Below, one piece after another: positions 29,601 through 38,136 of a DNA stretch of 62,947 bases. Source of the DNA: Ralstonia sp. TCR112 (lineage in GTDB: Bacteria > Pseudomonadota > Gammaproteobacteria > Burkholderiales > Burkholderiaceae); NCBI RefSeq assembly GCF_007997035.1, contig NZ_VOSS01000008.1, positions 1 to 62,947 of the forward strand, read 5' to 3'. Every line of letters starts with the position of its first letter. Positions within the stretch are counted from its first letter, which is position 1. A program made the position numbers and the translations under genes. The notes beneath the pieces are model-generated. The model worked only from the letters and a program-made list of their open reading frames with translations. It was not told where the DNA came from and made no database searches.

Positions 29601-29706
29601 CAGCCCCAACACAGTGGCAAACCATGTCAGCAGCATCCTGAGCAAGACGCACAGCGCCAATCGGGCGGAGGCGGCTGCGTTTGCCATCCGCCATGCGCTC
29701 CTGTGA
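26641..29706 (+). CDS. Giant LuxR-family regulator: zinc ribbon, AAA ATPase, TPR-like repeats, HTH
   Basis: 1021-residue signal-transduction ATPase (LAL/STAND type). Domain order: an N-terminal zinc ribbon with C3xxC6 and C17xxC20 (FCDGCG); an AAA_16-type NTPase with Walker A GEPGIGKT at about 76-83 and Walker B LLLILDNLHWAD near 200; an extended helical region of degenerate TPR-like repeats (about 440-940); and a C-terminal LuxR HTH (LSRREAQVLRLIAQGKGN, PNTVANHVSSIL). The zinc ribbon is usual in front of class III adenylate cyclases with this AAA/TPR body. Here the cyclase is absent and an HTH is present instead. The inducer is unknown; likely targets are the divergent FAD oxidase and its own operon. 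Confidence 0.9.
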   Translation: MHCACCHRLCRPDARFCDGCGMPLQAESAASGGSTCNSDSALATARFVGRERELEVLRRLLTRAQDGRGGIAALAGEPGIGKTRTAEIVAQQAEQHGMQTLWGRCNEEPGAPPYWPWQQLVRSWIASHDEDSIHHALACGVAPLAEIVPDLADRLPDPVRDRAVATPSTEVAQARFRLFDAVNTFWQRAAQQHPLLLILDNLHWADASSLRLLEFLAPDLCSNRILLLVTYRDVELSRQHPLSATLGELARQPCFERLRLSGLTHAETAHMMELAADTTVAPALVDAVHAQTEGNPLFVGEMTRLLVQEKSSASPGDVLRIPEGIKEVIGRRLNRLSANANKVLTAAAVIGRAFEFRLLTALADEVDEEICGAALDEALQARVVEALRDPGHYHFAHALFRETLYDEIPIPRRSRLHLKLARAIEMIHGDDLEPHLPALAYHHWAALPGGDAALAVDYAQRAARRADRLLAHEESARYCHMALQAMDAGSGLARETRCSLLNALGTAHSHAGDWLQAMQTFKEAARLSAEYGNARELAYAALGFETASWAPGLPGGPAAELLREALAAQGSDEPVMSARLLSALARALIFSGEEAQASRVHEQAIAVARRAGDPATLADTLVATVSLRWQQEHIAQRIAASDEAYKLARQAGDRTLMCATRAWRFFDDFELGDMAAWRANLEEYERSGETLRQPFIHYTASMSRAMHALFEGRFADAERLIPNAYEIARRMPGMDAAGVYGVQMFMLRREQGRLLEVAPLVEQFVEHTSAMAIWQPGIALMRAELGQLEAARKTFDTLANADFLTIARDGVWVANLTYLAIVCHALGDAARAAALYRLLVPFSGRNLVFGTAIASFGAADAILGALATTMGNWSQAQQHFQAALAMNERQGARPALARTRLDFAQMLLRRGEAGDLDRADALLSAAKDEAAMLGMVSLLARIETARALVKAATVEHYPAGLSRREAQVLRLIAQGKGNRQIARELFVSPNTVANHVSSILSKTHSANRAEAAAFAIRHALL

Positions 29707-29730
29707 GTTCGACGCCGCTGCCGCGGACCT

Positions 29731-32028
29731 TCAGACGATGGGCAACTGCCGCACCGGCTTTCCCGTCAACTGCGCCACGGCATGGGCCACCGCCGGCGCG
29801 ATAGGCGGCACGCCCACCTCGCCCATACCGCTGGGCTCCGCGGTGCTCGGCACGATATGCGTTTCGATGACGGGTGTCTCTGCCATCTTGAGCGCCGGGT
29901 AGTCGGGAAAGTTCGACTGCACGACCTGGCCGTCCTTGATGTCGATCCGGCCGTACAGTGCCGCCGTCAGGCCAAAGATGACCGCGCTTTCCATCTGCTG
30001 CGCAACGATGCCCGGGTTGACCACCGTGCCGCAATCGACCGCGCAGACAACGCGATGCACGCGCGGCCTGCCGTCCTTCATCGAGACCTCCACCACCTGC
30101 GCAACCACGGAGCCGAAGCTCGGGTGCAGCGCAATGCCGCGTGCACGCGGTGCGCCGTCAGCGGCTGGCGCCAGCGCCTGCCCCCAACCGGCTGCCTGCG
30201 CTGCCGTGTCCAACACCTTCAATTCACGCGGATGGTCTTTCAGCAAGTCACGCCGCATCGCCAGCGGGTCAAGCTTGGCCGCGGCCGCCACCTCGTTGAG
30301 AAAGCCCTCCATGAAGAACCCGTTGTACGAATGCCCCACACTGCGCCAGAAGCCCACGGGAACCGGCAGATCGACCGCCAGATGCGCGATGTGCTCGTGC
30401 TCGATTTCGTACGGCAGGTCGAACAGGCCTTCGGCGGTGTAGCGATCGATGCCCGCTGATGGCGCACCAAACAGTCGATCCAGCTCGCCCGCGAGAATCG
30501 ATTGGCCGGCGCTGCGCGACGCAATCGCCGTGACCTTGCCGTTGTCGACACGCGCCTTGAGCCGGGCGATGGCGTGCGGGCGATAGAAGTCGTGGCGGAC
30601 GTCTTCCTCCCGCGACCAGATCACCTGCACGGGCTTGCCTTCGGTCTTGGTGGCGATGGTCACGGCTTGGCCGATGAAGTCCGATTCCAGCCGCCTTCCG
30701 AACCCGCCGCCGATGAGGGGGATGTCAATCTGCACCTTGTCGCCACTCACACCCGCCGCGCGCGCCGCCACCAGCTGCGCCAGCGTAGCGACCTGCGTGG
30801 GGGCCCAGAGATGCACGCCGTCTGCCGTGACCTGCGCGGTGCAGTTGATCGGCTCCATCGTCGCGTGCGCGAGATAGGGCGCGCTGTATTCGGCCTCGAC
30901 GATGGTGGCGCCATCGGCCTTGTCGAAGGCTTTCAGGCCATCGCCCATCGATCGGTACGTGAAGCCGCCCTTGTCGCTGTCGAGTGCGCTGACAAGCTGC
31001 TGCCGGATGCCTGCGGAATCGAGCTTGGCATGCGGGCCGTTGTCCCACACGGGTTCCAGCGTTGCCAGCGCTTGACGCGCCTGCCAGTAATGATCTGCCA
31101 CCACCGCAACGCCCGGCGCGCCACCGGCTGTGCCCTCGAACGGCAGCACGTAACGCACGCCCGGCATGCCAAGCGCGGCCTTCGATTCGAACGTCTTGAG
31201 CTTGCCGCCAAACACCGGGCACATCACCACGGCGGCGTACAGCATGCCCCGCAGGCGCGTGTCGATGGAGAAGCGCGCGCTGCCATCCGTCTTCGCAGCC
31301 AGGTCGTTGCGCGGCGCCGGCTTGCCGATCAACTGGAATTGCGAGGCCGGCTTGAGCGTCACGCTGGACGGCGCAGAAATACCACGCGCCGACTTGGCCA
31401 TCTCGCCAAACGTGGACTGCTTGCCGCCGGGGCCGATGAGTTGCCCCTCGCGGATGCTGACTTCGGCAGCCGACACGTTCCATGCGCGCGCTGCCGCTTC
31501 CACCAGCGCTGCACGCGCCGTGGCGGCGGCCTCGCGCACGGGCTGCCAGCCGTCGGCGGTGCTGCTGCTGCCACCGGTAATGATGAGACCGATCTCGCGC
31601 GCGCTCTTGGCCATGATCCAGTGCAGTGCGCGGGCCCAGGACTTTTCAGCGCTGTCGGGATGCAGCGGCAGCGAGCTGTCGCCCATGGCCACGACGTTGC
31701 CGTAGATGCGCTCCACCGGCGCGCTTTCGATGCTCACGCGCGAGAGCGGAATGTCCAGCTCTTCGGCCGCCAGCATCGACAGCGCGGTGTGGATGCCTTG
31801 GCCCATCTCCACACGCGGCATGGCCAGCACGACGTTGCCTTCGGGCGTGATCTTGATCCAGCCGTTCAGCGCAATCTCGCCGTTGTGCTCGGGGAAGATG
31901 TTCGCGTCGCCCACGCGGCTGCGCGGTGGCATCACGCCCCAACCGACGACCAGTGCGCCGCCAATGCCAAGCGCACCCAGCAGGAAACGGCGGCGTCCGC
32001 TGCGCGGTTTCGTTGCCTTCGCGTTCAT
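29731..32028 (-). CDS. Molybdopterin-binding subunit of an IorB-type aldehyde/isoquinoline oxidoreductase
   Basis: 765-residue large subunit of a xanthine-dehydrogenase-family hydroxylase, closest in layout to isoquinoline 1-oxidoreductase beta subunit. A twin-arginine signal [14 protein letters not shown] at the N-terminus indicates export to the periplasm in folded form. The molybdopterin segments are visible: [20 protein letters not shown] near residue 75, [13 protein letters not shown], and the C-terminal [18 protein letters not shown] with the active-site Glu. The substrate is unknown (N-heterocycle or aldehyde). It is downstream of the [2Fe-2S] subunit with an ATGA overlap; no FAD subunit or cytochrome c gene follows. 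Confidence 0.9.
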   Translation of the reverse strand: MNAKATKPRSGRRRFLLGALGIGGALVVGWGVMPPRSRVGDANIFPEHNGEIALNGWIKITPEGNVVLAMPRVEMGQGIHTALSMLAAEELDIPLSRVSIESAPVERIYGNVVAMGDSSLPLHPDSAEKSWARALHWIMAKSAREIGLIITGGSSSTADGWQPVREAAATARAALVEAAARAWNVSAAEVSIREGQLIGPGGKQSTFGEMAKSARGISAPSSVTLKPASQFQLIGKPAPRNDLAAKTDGSARFSIDTRLRGMLYAAVVMCPVFGGKLKTFESKAALGMPGVRYVLPFEGTAGGAPGVAVVADHYWQARQALATLEPVWDNGPHAKLDSAGIRQQLVSALDSDKGGFTYRSMGDGLKAFDKADGATIVEAEYSAPYLAHATMEPINCTAQVTADGVHLWAPTQVATLAQLVAARAAGVSGDKVQIDIPLIGGGFGRRLESDFIGQAVTIATKTEGKPVQVIWSREEDVRHDFYRPHAIARLKARVDNGKVTAIASRSAGQSILAGELDRLFGAPSAGIDRYTAEGLFDLPYEIEHEHIAHLAVDLPVPVGFWRSVGHSYNGFFMEGFLNEVAAAAKLDPLAMRRDLLKDHPRELKVLDTAAQAAGWGQALAPAADGAPRARGIALHPSFGSVVAQVVEVSMKDGRPRVHRVVCAVDCGTVVNPGIVAQQMESAVIFGLTAALYGRIDIKDGQVVQSNFPDYPALKMAETPVIETHIVPSTAEPSGMGEVGVPPIAPAVAHAVAQLTGKPVRQLPIV

Positions 32029-32492
32029 GCGCGCGCCTCCCGCAACGCCTTGGCAGCGCGCTTGATGGCGGCGCGCATGCGCGGATACGTGCCGCAGCGG
32101 CAGATGTTGGTCATGGCCGCGTCGATGTCGGCATCAGTCGGATCGGGGTGTTGGGCGAGCAAGTCGGCTGCGGCCATCAGCATGCCGGATTGGCAGTAGC
32201 CGCACTGGGGCACCTGCTCGTCCACCCAGGCCTGCTGCAGCGCGTGGCGTTTGCCCTCGCCGCCGGCCAGGCCCTCGATGGTGGTGATGTGCTTGCCGGC
32301 CACAGCCGCCACCGGCAGCACGCACGACCGCACGGCCGCGCCGTCCACGTGTACGGTGCATGCGCCGCACGCCGCAACGCCACAGCCGAACTTCGTGCCG
32401 GTCAGGTTCAGGTGATCACGCAGCACCCACAGCAGGGGCGTGGCCGGGTCGCAATCAACGCTGACCGGCTTGTGGTTGACGTCCAGATCCAT
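32025..32492 (-). CDS. [2Fe-2S] subunit of an IorA-type oxidoreductase
   Basis: 155-residue iron-sulfur subunit. The N-terminal plant-ferredoxin-type cluster uses C37, C42, C45 and C57 ([17 protein letters not shown]). The C-terminal helical-bundle cluster uses the Cys pairs in PQCGYCQSG and NICRCGTY. The start [10 protein letters not shown] follows AAGGAG by about 12 bases; a longer in-frame start at 32534 lacks support. It has no signal of its own and would be exported with the Tat-bearing large subunit. Confidence 0.92.
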   Translation of the reverse strand: MDLDVNHKPVSVDCDPATPLLWVLRDHLNLTGTKFGCGVAACGACTVHVDGAAVRSCVLPVAAVAGKHITTIEGLAGGEGKRHALQQAWVDEQVPQCGYCQSGMLMAAADLLAQHPDPTDADIDAAMTNICRCGTYPRMRAAIKRAAKALREARA

Positions 32493-32672
32493 GGGGCGGT
32501 GGTCTCCTTGTCCTTGTGATTTTTTTGCTGGCAAAGCGTACGGTCAAACGGCTGAGGTCAGCAATAGTGGTCGGCCTCGGTTGCTTGCTGCGCCTGCGAA
32601 CCGACAACCTCGTCCAGACCAAGGCTGCAGGGGTTGGCTAGCTCGCCCGGTGTGCTACAATCGCCGGCTTCC

Positions 32673-32763
32673 GGAGAGATGGATGAGTGGTTTAAGTCGC
32701 ACGCCTGGAAAGCGTGTATAGGTTAATAGCCTATCGGGGGTTCGAATCCCCCTCTCTCCGCCA
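32673..32763 (+). tRNA. tRNA-Ser (anticodon GGA)
   Basis: 91-base class II tRNA. The acceptor stem GGAGAGA pairs with TCTCTCC, with discriminator G and encoded CCA. The anticodon stem-loop CACGC-CTGGAAA-GCGTG gives anticodon GGA. It has a long variable arm (TATAGGTTAATAGCCTATC) and a T arm with GGTTCGAATC. Confidence 0.97.
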
Positions 32764-32770
32764 GAACACA

Positions 32771-32794
32771 AATGCCCGCGCAAGCGGGCATTTT
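32771..32794 (+). terminator. Rho-independent terminator after tRNA-Ser
   Basis: AATGCCCGC/GCGGGCATT with a 4-base loop followed by TTC, directly after the tRNA 3' end. Confidence 0.8.
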
Positions 32795-32819
32795 CATTTC
32801 TGCGGCACCTTCCATCGCC

Positions 32820-32858
32820 CAAAAGCAAAAGGCCCAGTCTCCCGACAAGGCCTTTTGC
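32820..32858 (-). terminator. Probable terminator of the small gene at 32908
   Basis: Perfect 10-bp inverted repeat GCAAAAGGCC/GGCCTTTTGC with a 14-base loop; on the minus strand it is followed by TTTTGGGC. It is about 50 bp past the stop of the 93-residue protein gene. Confidence 0.6.
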
Positions 32859-32907
32859 ATCCCACCGCCGCCGACACGTCTGCGCGGTCGGCATCCCCTC
32901 GCGTAAC

Positions 32908-33189
32908 TCAATGCAGCGTGGCGCGCGTCTCGCTGGTCAGCAGCGTCTGCGTAATCTGATCGCGAATCGACTGCGCTTTCAGCAGCAGCCGCAGGGCGAT
33001 ATCGGCGCCGCGGCTATTGGCCACGTGCTCGATGAAGGCGTTACGTGCGCGTTCATTCAGTGTGGCAACGTGCGCGGCCTCGGACCACACCCGCCAAGCG
33101 GCGGGCTGACCGGCAAACTGCTCGCGGCGGCGGAGCAGGTCCGAGTCGATGGCAGCGGCAATTTCGACGTCTTGAATGGTGCGATTCAT
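32908..33189 (-). CDS. Small hypothetical helical protein
   Basis: 93-residue predicted all-helical protein of unknown family (TIQDVEIAAAIDSDLLRRRE, RVWSEAAHVATLNERARNAF, ALRLLLKAQSIRDQI). No signal peptide or membrane segment. Support as a gene: AAGGGGG ribosome binding site six bases before ATG and a terminator-like hairpin just downstream. It stands alone on the minus strand. Confidence 0.62.
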   Translation of the reverse strand: MNRTIQDVEIAAAIDSDLLRRREQFAGQPAAWRVWSEAAHVATLNERARNAFIEHVANSRGADIALRLLLKAQSIRDQITQTLLTSETRATLH

Positions 33190-33720
33190 GATGGCCCCCT
33201 TGCTGTCTGTGCTGTTGTTGCGCTCTTCGTGTGGCGCCCTGTGCCGGGCGTGCAGCCTGAATATGCAACGTCCATGCCAACGTCCATGAGCGGCTCAACG
33301 GGCGCTTTTTGCATGCATGCGTTGTCGTTTTGATCTGTTTGAAACGCCCTGTTGACGCGGGTTGGCGGACAGCATCCCTACGTTGGTGGGGTGCAAAATC
33401 CTCATCCGAGAACGGCTGCATCGTGCCACTCGTTACGCGGAACGTTACGTAACGCGGGTGGGGTTCCAGGCCCCAGCACAGGCGCCACGCCGCCGTACAA
33501 CGCCACCCGCGTGCGACATGTCGACAGGCATGCTTGGTGCTTTACCCGTGCGCCCAAGCCCGCTGGCGCGCGGTCGGTCGTGTCACCCACCCCTCTTCTG
33601 CGCCGGCCTCTTCGCTTGCTTCGCTTCCCCACCCGGAGCGATCGGCCGCGTGCCGCCACCCTCGGCGCGCCGGCCATCCCCCCACACAAACACAACAAGA
33701 GCATTCAAGAGGAGACCCCC
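33190..33720. other. 531-bp intergenic region upstream of the CocE-type hydrolase
   Basis: No convincing gene. It holds the divergent promoters of the 93-residue protein and the hydrolase. The one clear structure is a 12-bp perfect palindrome CGTTACGTAACG at 33443-33454, with an extra half site CGTTACG at 33431-33437. Longer open frames into the hydrolase gene have no ribosome binding site. Confidence 0.5.
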
Positions 33721-35736
33721 ATGCAGATGGGCAACCCACGTGTGCGGCGCGGCCGCATGCTGATCTCTGCGCTGCTGTGCGCGGCGCTTTCGCTGTCGGG
33801 CTGCGGCGGCGGTGACGGTTCCACCGTCGCCAACAGCACACCCGCCGATTCAAACACCACCACGCAACCAATACAGCCCACGCAGCCGGTACAGCCTGCC
33901 GCTGCCAACTGGACCACGCTTGGCACGCGCGCCACGCCGGCGCAACCTGGAACGTCCATCACCAGCAACGCCGGCGCGAAGTGGGCCGACTACAACCCGC
34001 CCGCGCTCTACGCAGGCGTTGCGAAGCAAGCCATGCAGTACATCACGATGCCCGACGGCACAAAGCTGGCGGCATACGTGACGCTGCCCGCCGACGCATC
34101 CGGCAAAGCCGCGACCGGCACTTTCCCGACGGTGCTCGTGCAGACCTCGTACAACGGCGGCAACGCGCAATACGAAGCATCGATTGGCGCAGCGCTGGGC
34201 GCGGCGGATCCGTACATCGTCCAGCACGGCTACGCGACGGTGGTGGTGGATGTGCGCGGCACCGGCCAGTCGCAAGGCACATGGGACGCCTTTGGCGCCG
34301 ATGAGCAAAGCGACTACGGCCACGTGGTCGACTGGGTGACGCAGCAATCGTGGAGCAACGGCGCCATCGGCCTGTACGGCGTGTCGTACCTCGGCATCAC
34401 GACGGTCATCACCGCGGCGCAGAACCATCCGGCGGTCAAGGCGGCCTTCCCCATCGTGCCGATCGGCGACGGCTACCGCGACATCGTCTTTACGGGCGGG
34501 CAGACCAATCTGACCTTCATCCCGGCGTGGTTCGGGCTGGTGTCGGTGCTGAGCCTGACCGATCCCACGCTGGTGACAGACCCGACGATCGGTCTGCCGG
34601 CCGTGCTGCAGCATCTCGTGTCTGCGGTTACGACGTTCCAGTTGCCGACCATGTTGCAAGCGCTGCTCGGCACCACAGCCACCGCGTACGACGGCGCATT
34701 TTGGGCGACGCGTTCGCCGCTGGAGAACGACGGCAAGATCAAGGTGCCGACCTTCGTGGTGGGCGGCCTGCATGATCTTTTCCAGCGCAGCGAGCCGCTC
34801 ACATACGAGAGCATCAAGACGCAGGCGCCGGCCAAGTTGCTGATCGGCCCGTGGACGCATCTGCAGGCGGCGTTGGGCAGCGGCTTGCCCGTCGATGGCG
34901 TGCCGCCGCTGAACCACATTCAGTTGCAATGGTTCGACCAGTACGTCAAAGGCATGAAGGTGGGTGCCGATGCACTGCCCAACGTCACGCAGTACGTGAC
35001 CGGCCTCGGCCACTACGCCACCGCCACGGACTGGCCGCATCCGCAGGTGCAGGCGCAGCAGCTCTTCCTGCGCGGCGACAAGAGCCTGTCGGCCACCGCA
35101 CCGGCCGCCAACGAAGCGTCGAACAAGGTCGCGCAGCAGCCGCTGAACGGGGCGTGCTCGATCAGCCTGTCGCAATGGACGGCCGGTCTGACAGGCTTCA
35201 TCCAGCTGCCGTGCCAGACGGACGACACCCTTGCCGAAGCCGCCGACGTGAAGTTCGAAACGCCGCCCATGCCGGCCGATGTCTACCTGAACGGGCCGAT
35301 CGAAGCCGATGTGTGGATCTCGACCACCGCGCTGGACGCCGGCGTCTCGGTACGTATCGACGATGTGGACGCCGCAGGCAACGTCACGCCACTCACGGAT
35401 GGCCTGCAGACGGCTTCGTTGCGCGCGGTGGACGCCAGCCGCTCGCGCACGATGAACGGCCTGATGATCCAGCCATGGCATCCGTTCACCCCCGCCTCCG
35501 CCCAGCAGCTCATGCCCGGCCAAGCCGTGATGGTGCCTGTCGAGGTGTTCCCGACGAGTGCGCTTATCGCCAAGGGCCATAAGCTGCGGGTGGCCGTGGG
35601 CGCAAGCAACCTGCCGCAAGGCGTACCGCCGCTGCCCACGCTGCTCAACTCGCTCGTCGGTGTGCTGACGATCTATAGCGATGCGGCCCATCCGTCCAAG
35701 GTGGTCCTGCCGGTGGTGCCTGCGGCGGCGCTGTAG
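33721..35736 (+). CDS. CocE/NonD-type serine hydrolase, lipoprotein
   Basis: 671-residue secreted hydrolase of the X-Pro dipeptidyl-peptidase/CocE class. The signal peptide ends in lipobox LSLSGC (Cys about residue 27), followed by a Thr/Pro/Gln-rich linker (residues 35-65) that would hold the enzyme off the membrane. The alpha/beta hydrolase domain has the nucleophile elbow GVSYLG (Ser222) and the DVRGTGQSQGTW loop typical of the class. A C-terminal jelly-roll-like domain starts near residue 500 (PADVYLNGPIEADVWIS). It should cleave esters or amides outside the cytoplasm; the substrate is unknown. AGGAG precedes the ATG. Confidence 0.9.
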   Translation: MQMGNPRVRRGRMLISALLCAALSLSGCGGGDGSTVANSTPADSNTTTQPIQPTQPVQPAAANWTTLGTRATPAQPGTSITSNAGAKWADYNPPALYAGVAKQAMQYITMPDGTKLAAYVTLPADASGKAATGTFPTVLVQTSYNGGNAQYEASIGAALGAADPYIVQHGYATVVVDVRGTGQSQGTWDAFGADEQSDYGHVVDWVTQQSWSNGAIGLYGVSYLGITTVITAAQNHPAVKAAFPIVPIGDGYRDIVFTGGQTNLTFIPAWFGLVSVLSLTDPTLVTDPTIGLPAVLQHLVSAVTTFQLPTMLQALLGTTATAYDGAFWATRSPLENDGKIKVPTFVVGGLHDLFQRSEPLTYESIKTQAPAKLLIGPWTHLQAALGSGLPVDGVPPLNHIQLQWFDQYVKGMKVGADALPNVTQYVTGLGHYATATDWPHPQVQAQQLFLRGDKSLSATAPAANEASNKVAQQPLNGACSISLSQWTAGLTGFIQLPCQTDDTLAEAADVKFETPPMPADVYLNGPIEADVWISTTALDAGVSVRIDDVDAAGNVTPLTDGLQTASLRAVDASRSRTMNGLMIQPWHPFTPASAQQLMPGQAVMVPVEVFPTSALIAKGHKLRVAVGASNLPQGVPPLPTLLNSLVGVLTIYSDAAHPSKVVLPVVPAAAL

Positions 35737-35762
35737 CAACACCCCGCTGCTCGCAATCACAC

Positions 35763-35787
35763 GCCCGCTTCAGCGGGCCGTTTTCTT
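35763..35787 (+). terminator. Rho-independent terminator after the hydrolase gene
   Basis: GCCCGC/GCGGGC stem with loop TTCA followed by CGTTTTCTTT, about 27 bp after the stop codon. Confidence 0.75.
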
Positions 35788-35889
35788 TAGACACCGGGCA
35801 CCACCTAAATGTGTAGCCGGCGAATGCATACGTAAAACTACGCACTGCAAATACTGTAGTGAAAATATCGATACCTGACTTCAGGGATC

Positions 35890-36123
35890 CTAAATACGGC
35901 ACGAAAACGTTGGCGGCGCCTCGTCTGCATAACCCATCACACAATTCGAAATGATGGTCGCCCAAGCGTTGCCAGATAAGGTTCCACGGGTAAGACAGCG
36001 CCCCCCAATTTGCATTAAGTGAAAACGCTCAGGGGAAATGTTATTCAGGATTTTCTTTTCAATGCCGATAACCCCGTGAAGGCCCGAAAATCCAACGAAG
36101 ACAGATCGATCACGCCGTGACAT
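35890..36123 (-). CDS. Small hypothetical protein in an AT-richer patch
   Basis: 77-residue candidate protein of unknown family ([18 protein letters not shown] at the start, [15 protein letters not shown] in the middle, [14 protein letters not shown] at the end). Case for a gene: AAGGAG seven bases upstream of ATG at 36123. Case against: short, no recognised domain, and base composition here (roughly 35800-36080) is clearly lower in GC than its neighbours. The patch may be recently acquired DNA or a regulatory leader for the chemoreceptor on the opposite strand. Rated as a possible gene only. Confidence 0.4.
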   Translation of the reverse strand: MSRRDRSVFVGFSGLHGVIGIEKKILNNISPERFHLMQIGGRCLTRGTLSGNAWATIISNCVMGYADEAPPTFSCRI

Positions 36124-36246
36124 AACCCTGCTCCTTTCTCGGGTGCGCAGCACCTTGCACATCACCAACATGGTCGTCGACCGTCTTCTCAAAGCCGCTC
36201 CGGTGCACGACCACAACTCAGTTCATTCAGCAAGCCGGAGGACGCA

Positions 36247-37824
36247 GTGAACCTCTCCCAGATGACGATCAAAGCCAAGCTCACGACGGGCTTCGGCGTG
36301 CTGGCAGCCATTGTTGTCGTGGTTTCAAGCATGTCGTTGCGGGCGTTGTCCGAATCGACCGAAGGATTCTCGAACTACGTGCGCGGCATCAGCGCCCGCG
36401 CAGACGTCGCCAACGACGTGCGCACGGCGGTGGATCGGCGCGCCATTGCCGCACGCAACCTCGTGCTCGTGGTCACGCAAAAAGACCTGGATCTCGAGAA
36501 GGCCGATGTCTTTCGTGCGCACGACGATGTGAAGAACAAGCTCAAGCAGCTCAACGACATGATTGCGGGCGCCAAGGACGCCAGCGACCGCGCGCGTGCG
36601 CTGGTGGGAGACATCAACCGCGTGGAAGCGCAGTACGGCCCCGTGGCGACCGACATCGTTGGCCTCGCACTGGCCGGCAAACGCGACGAGGCCATCCAGA
36701 AGATGGACAACGAGTGCCGCCCGCTGCTCGCCGCGCTCATCAAGTCCACCGACGCGTATGCCGCGTATACGCATGAGCGCCAGGAGCAGCTCGTGCAGGC
36801 GTACGACACGCAGTACGTCACGCAGCGCAATCTGCTCGCCGGCCTGTCGATCGGCGCGGCGCTGCTGGCGGTGATCGCCGGCATCATCATCACGCGTTCG
36901 ATCACACAGCCGATCCGCACCGCGGTGGACGTTGCCCGCACGGTTGCACGCGGAGACCTGAGCAGCCGCATCGAGGTGCAAGGCAGAGATGAGGCGAGCC
37001 ACCTGCTCTCCGCACTGCGGGACATGAACGGCCGCCTGACCGAGATCGTCGACAAGGTCCGCGACAGCAGCACCAGCGTTGCGGGCGCGGCCAAACAGAT
37101 TGCCGCCGGCAATGCCGACCTGAGCCAGCGCACGGAAGCCCAGGCATCGTCGCTGCAGGAAACGGCCGCCAGCATGGAAGAGCTGACGTCCACCGTGAAG
37201 CAGAACGCCGAGAATGCGCAGCACGCCACTGCGCTCGCCTCCACTGCGTCGGACGTGGCGCTCAAGGGCAGCACCGTCGTCAGCCAGGTCGTGTCGACCA
37301 TGCAGGACATCAGCGACCGTTCGAGCAAGATTGCCGACATCACGGGCATCATCGAAGGCATTGCGTTCCAGACCAACATCCTCGCATTGAACGCCGCCGT
37401 GGAAGCCGCACGCGCAGGCGAGCAAGGCCGCGGCTTTGCGGTCGTCGCCAGCGAAGTGCGCAGCCTGGCGCAGCGTTCGTCAACGGCAGCCAAGGAAATC
37501 AAGGAACTGATCGCCTCGTCGGTGGAACGCATTCACGACGGCTCCACGCTGGCGGGCGAGGCCGGCGAGACCATGACAGAGGTCACGCAAGCCGTGGCCC
37601 GCGTCACGCACATCATGGAGGAGATTGCCGCTGCATCGGTCGAGCAGAAGCGCGGCATCGAACAGGTCAACCAGGCGATCTCGCAAATGGATGAAGTCAC
37701 GCAGCGCAATGCGGCGCTGGTGGAAGAAGCCGCAGCGGCATCGCAATCGCTGCAGGACCAGGGGCAGGAACTGAACGCTGCGATGTCGTTCTTCCGCGTG
37801 GATCCGCACGCCCAACACGCCTGA
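36247..37824 (+). CDS. Methyl-accepting chemotaxis protein
   Basis: 525-residue inner-membrane chemoreceptor. TM1 is at about residues 12-32 ([17 protein letters not shown]). A periplasmic four-helix-bundle sensor domain follows at about 35-195, then TM2 at about 197-217 ([20 protein letters not shown]), a HAMP domain ([20 protein letters not shown]), and the signalling tip [20 protein letters not shown] with flanking methylation helices. There is no C-terminal NWETF-type pentapeptide. GTG start at 36247 with GGAGGACG upstream. The ligand cannot be deduced. Confidence 0.94.
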   Translation: MNLSQMTIKAKLTTGFGVLAAIVVVVSSMSLRALSESTEGFSNYVRGISARADVANDVRTAVDRRAIAARNLVLVVTQKDLDLEKADVFRAHDDVKNKLKQLNDMIAGAKDASDRARALVGDINRVEAQYGPVATDIVGLALAGKRDEAIQKMDNECRPLLAALIKSTDAYAAYTHERQEQLVQAYDTQYVTQRNLLAGLSIGAALLAVIAGIIITRSITQPIRTAVDVARTVARGDLSSRIEVQGRDEASHLLSALRDMNGRLTEIVDKVRDSSTSVAGAAKQIAAGNADLSQRTEAQASSLQETAASMEELTSTVKQNAENAQHATALASTASDVALKGSTVVSQVVSTMQDISDRSSKIADITGIIEGIAFQTNILALNAAVEAARAGEQGRGFAVVASEVRSLAQRSSTAAKEIKELIASSVERIHDGSTLAGEAGETMTEVTQAVARVTHIMEEIAAASVEQKRGIEQVNQAISQMDEVTQRNAALVEEAAAASQSLQDQGQELNAAMSFFRVDPHAQHA

Positions 37825-37867
37825 TCGCACTGTCACCGCAGTAGCCGTCATCTCCGAGCTGTCATTG

Positions 37868-37898
37868 CGCCCGCCGCCGAAAGGCCGCGGGCGTTTTC
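37868..37898 (+). terminator. Rho-independent terminator after the chemoreceptor gene
   Basis: CGCCCGC/GCGGGCG stem followed by TTTTC, 44 bp past the stop. The rest of the 312-bp gap to 38136 shows no supportable gene. Confidence 0.75.
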
Positions 37899-38136
37899 TC
37901 TTGGTGTCCTGTGTCTTTCGTTAGGCCGTCGTTCGTGACTTCCGCTGCATTGGCGGACCTGCACGCGCGACGCAAAGTGAGCTTGCGCCGTTCAGCATCG
38001 ACAACGGAGCAAGCCGGGGCCGCGCACGGCCCACCCAGCCGACGAAGGCCACCATGCAAGCGAAGATCTCAGACTTGCGGTGCAGCATGTTCCGCGCCGT
38101 CCTGCCCCCCATGCAACGCAACGACCGGAGGCGGGC

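Noticed and set aside
32655-32911. Minus-strand ORFs with GERGIRTPDRLL or ERGGFEPPIGY
   Set aside because: Known artefact of translating the complement of tRNA-Ser; it overlaps that tRNA.
33352-33720. In-frame extension of the CocE-type hydrolase upstream of 33721
   Set aside because: It would bury the lipoprotein signal and lipobox; AGGAG sits before the ATG at 33721.
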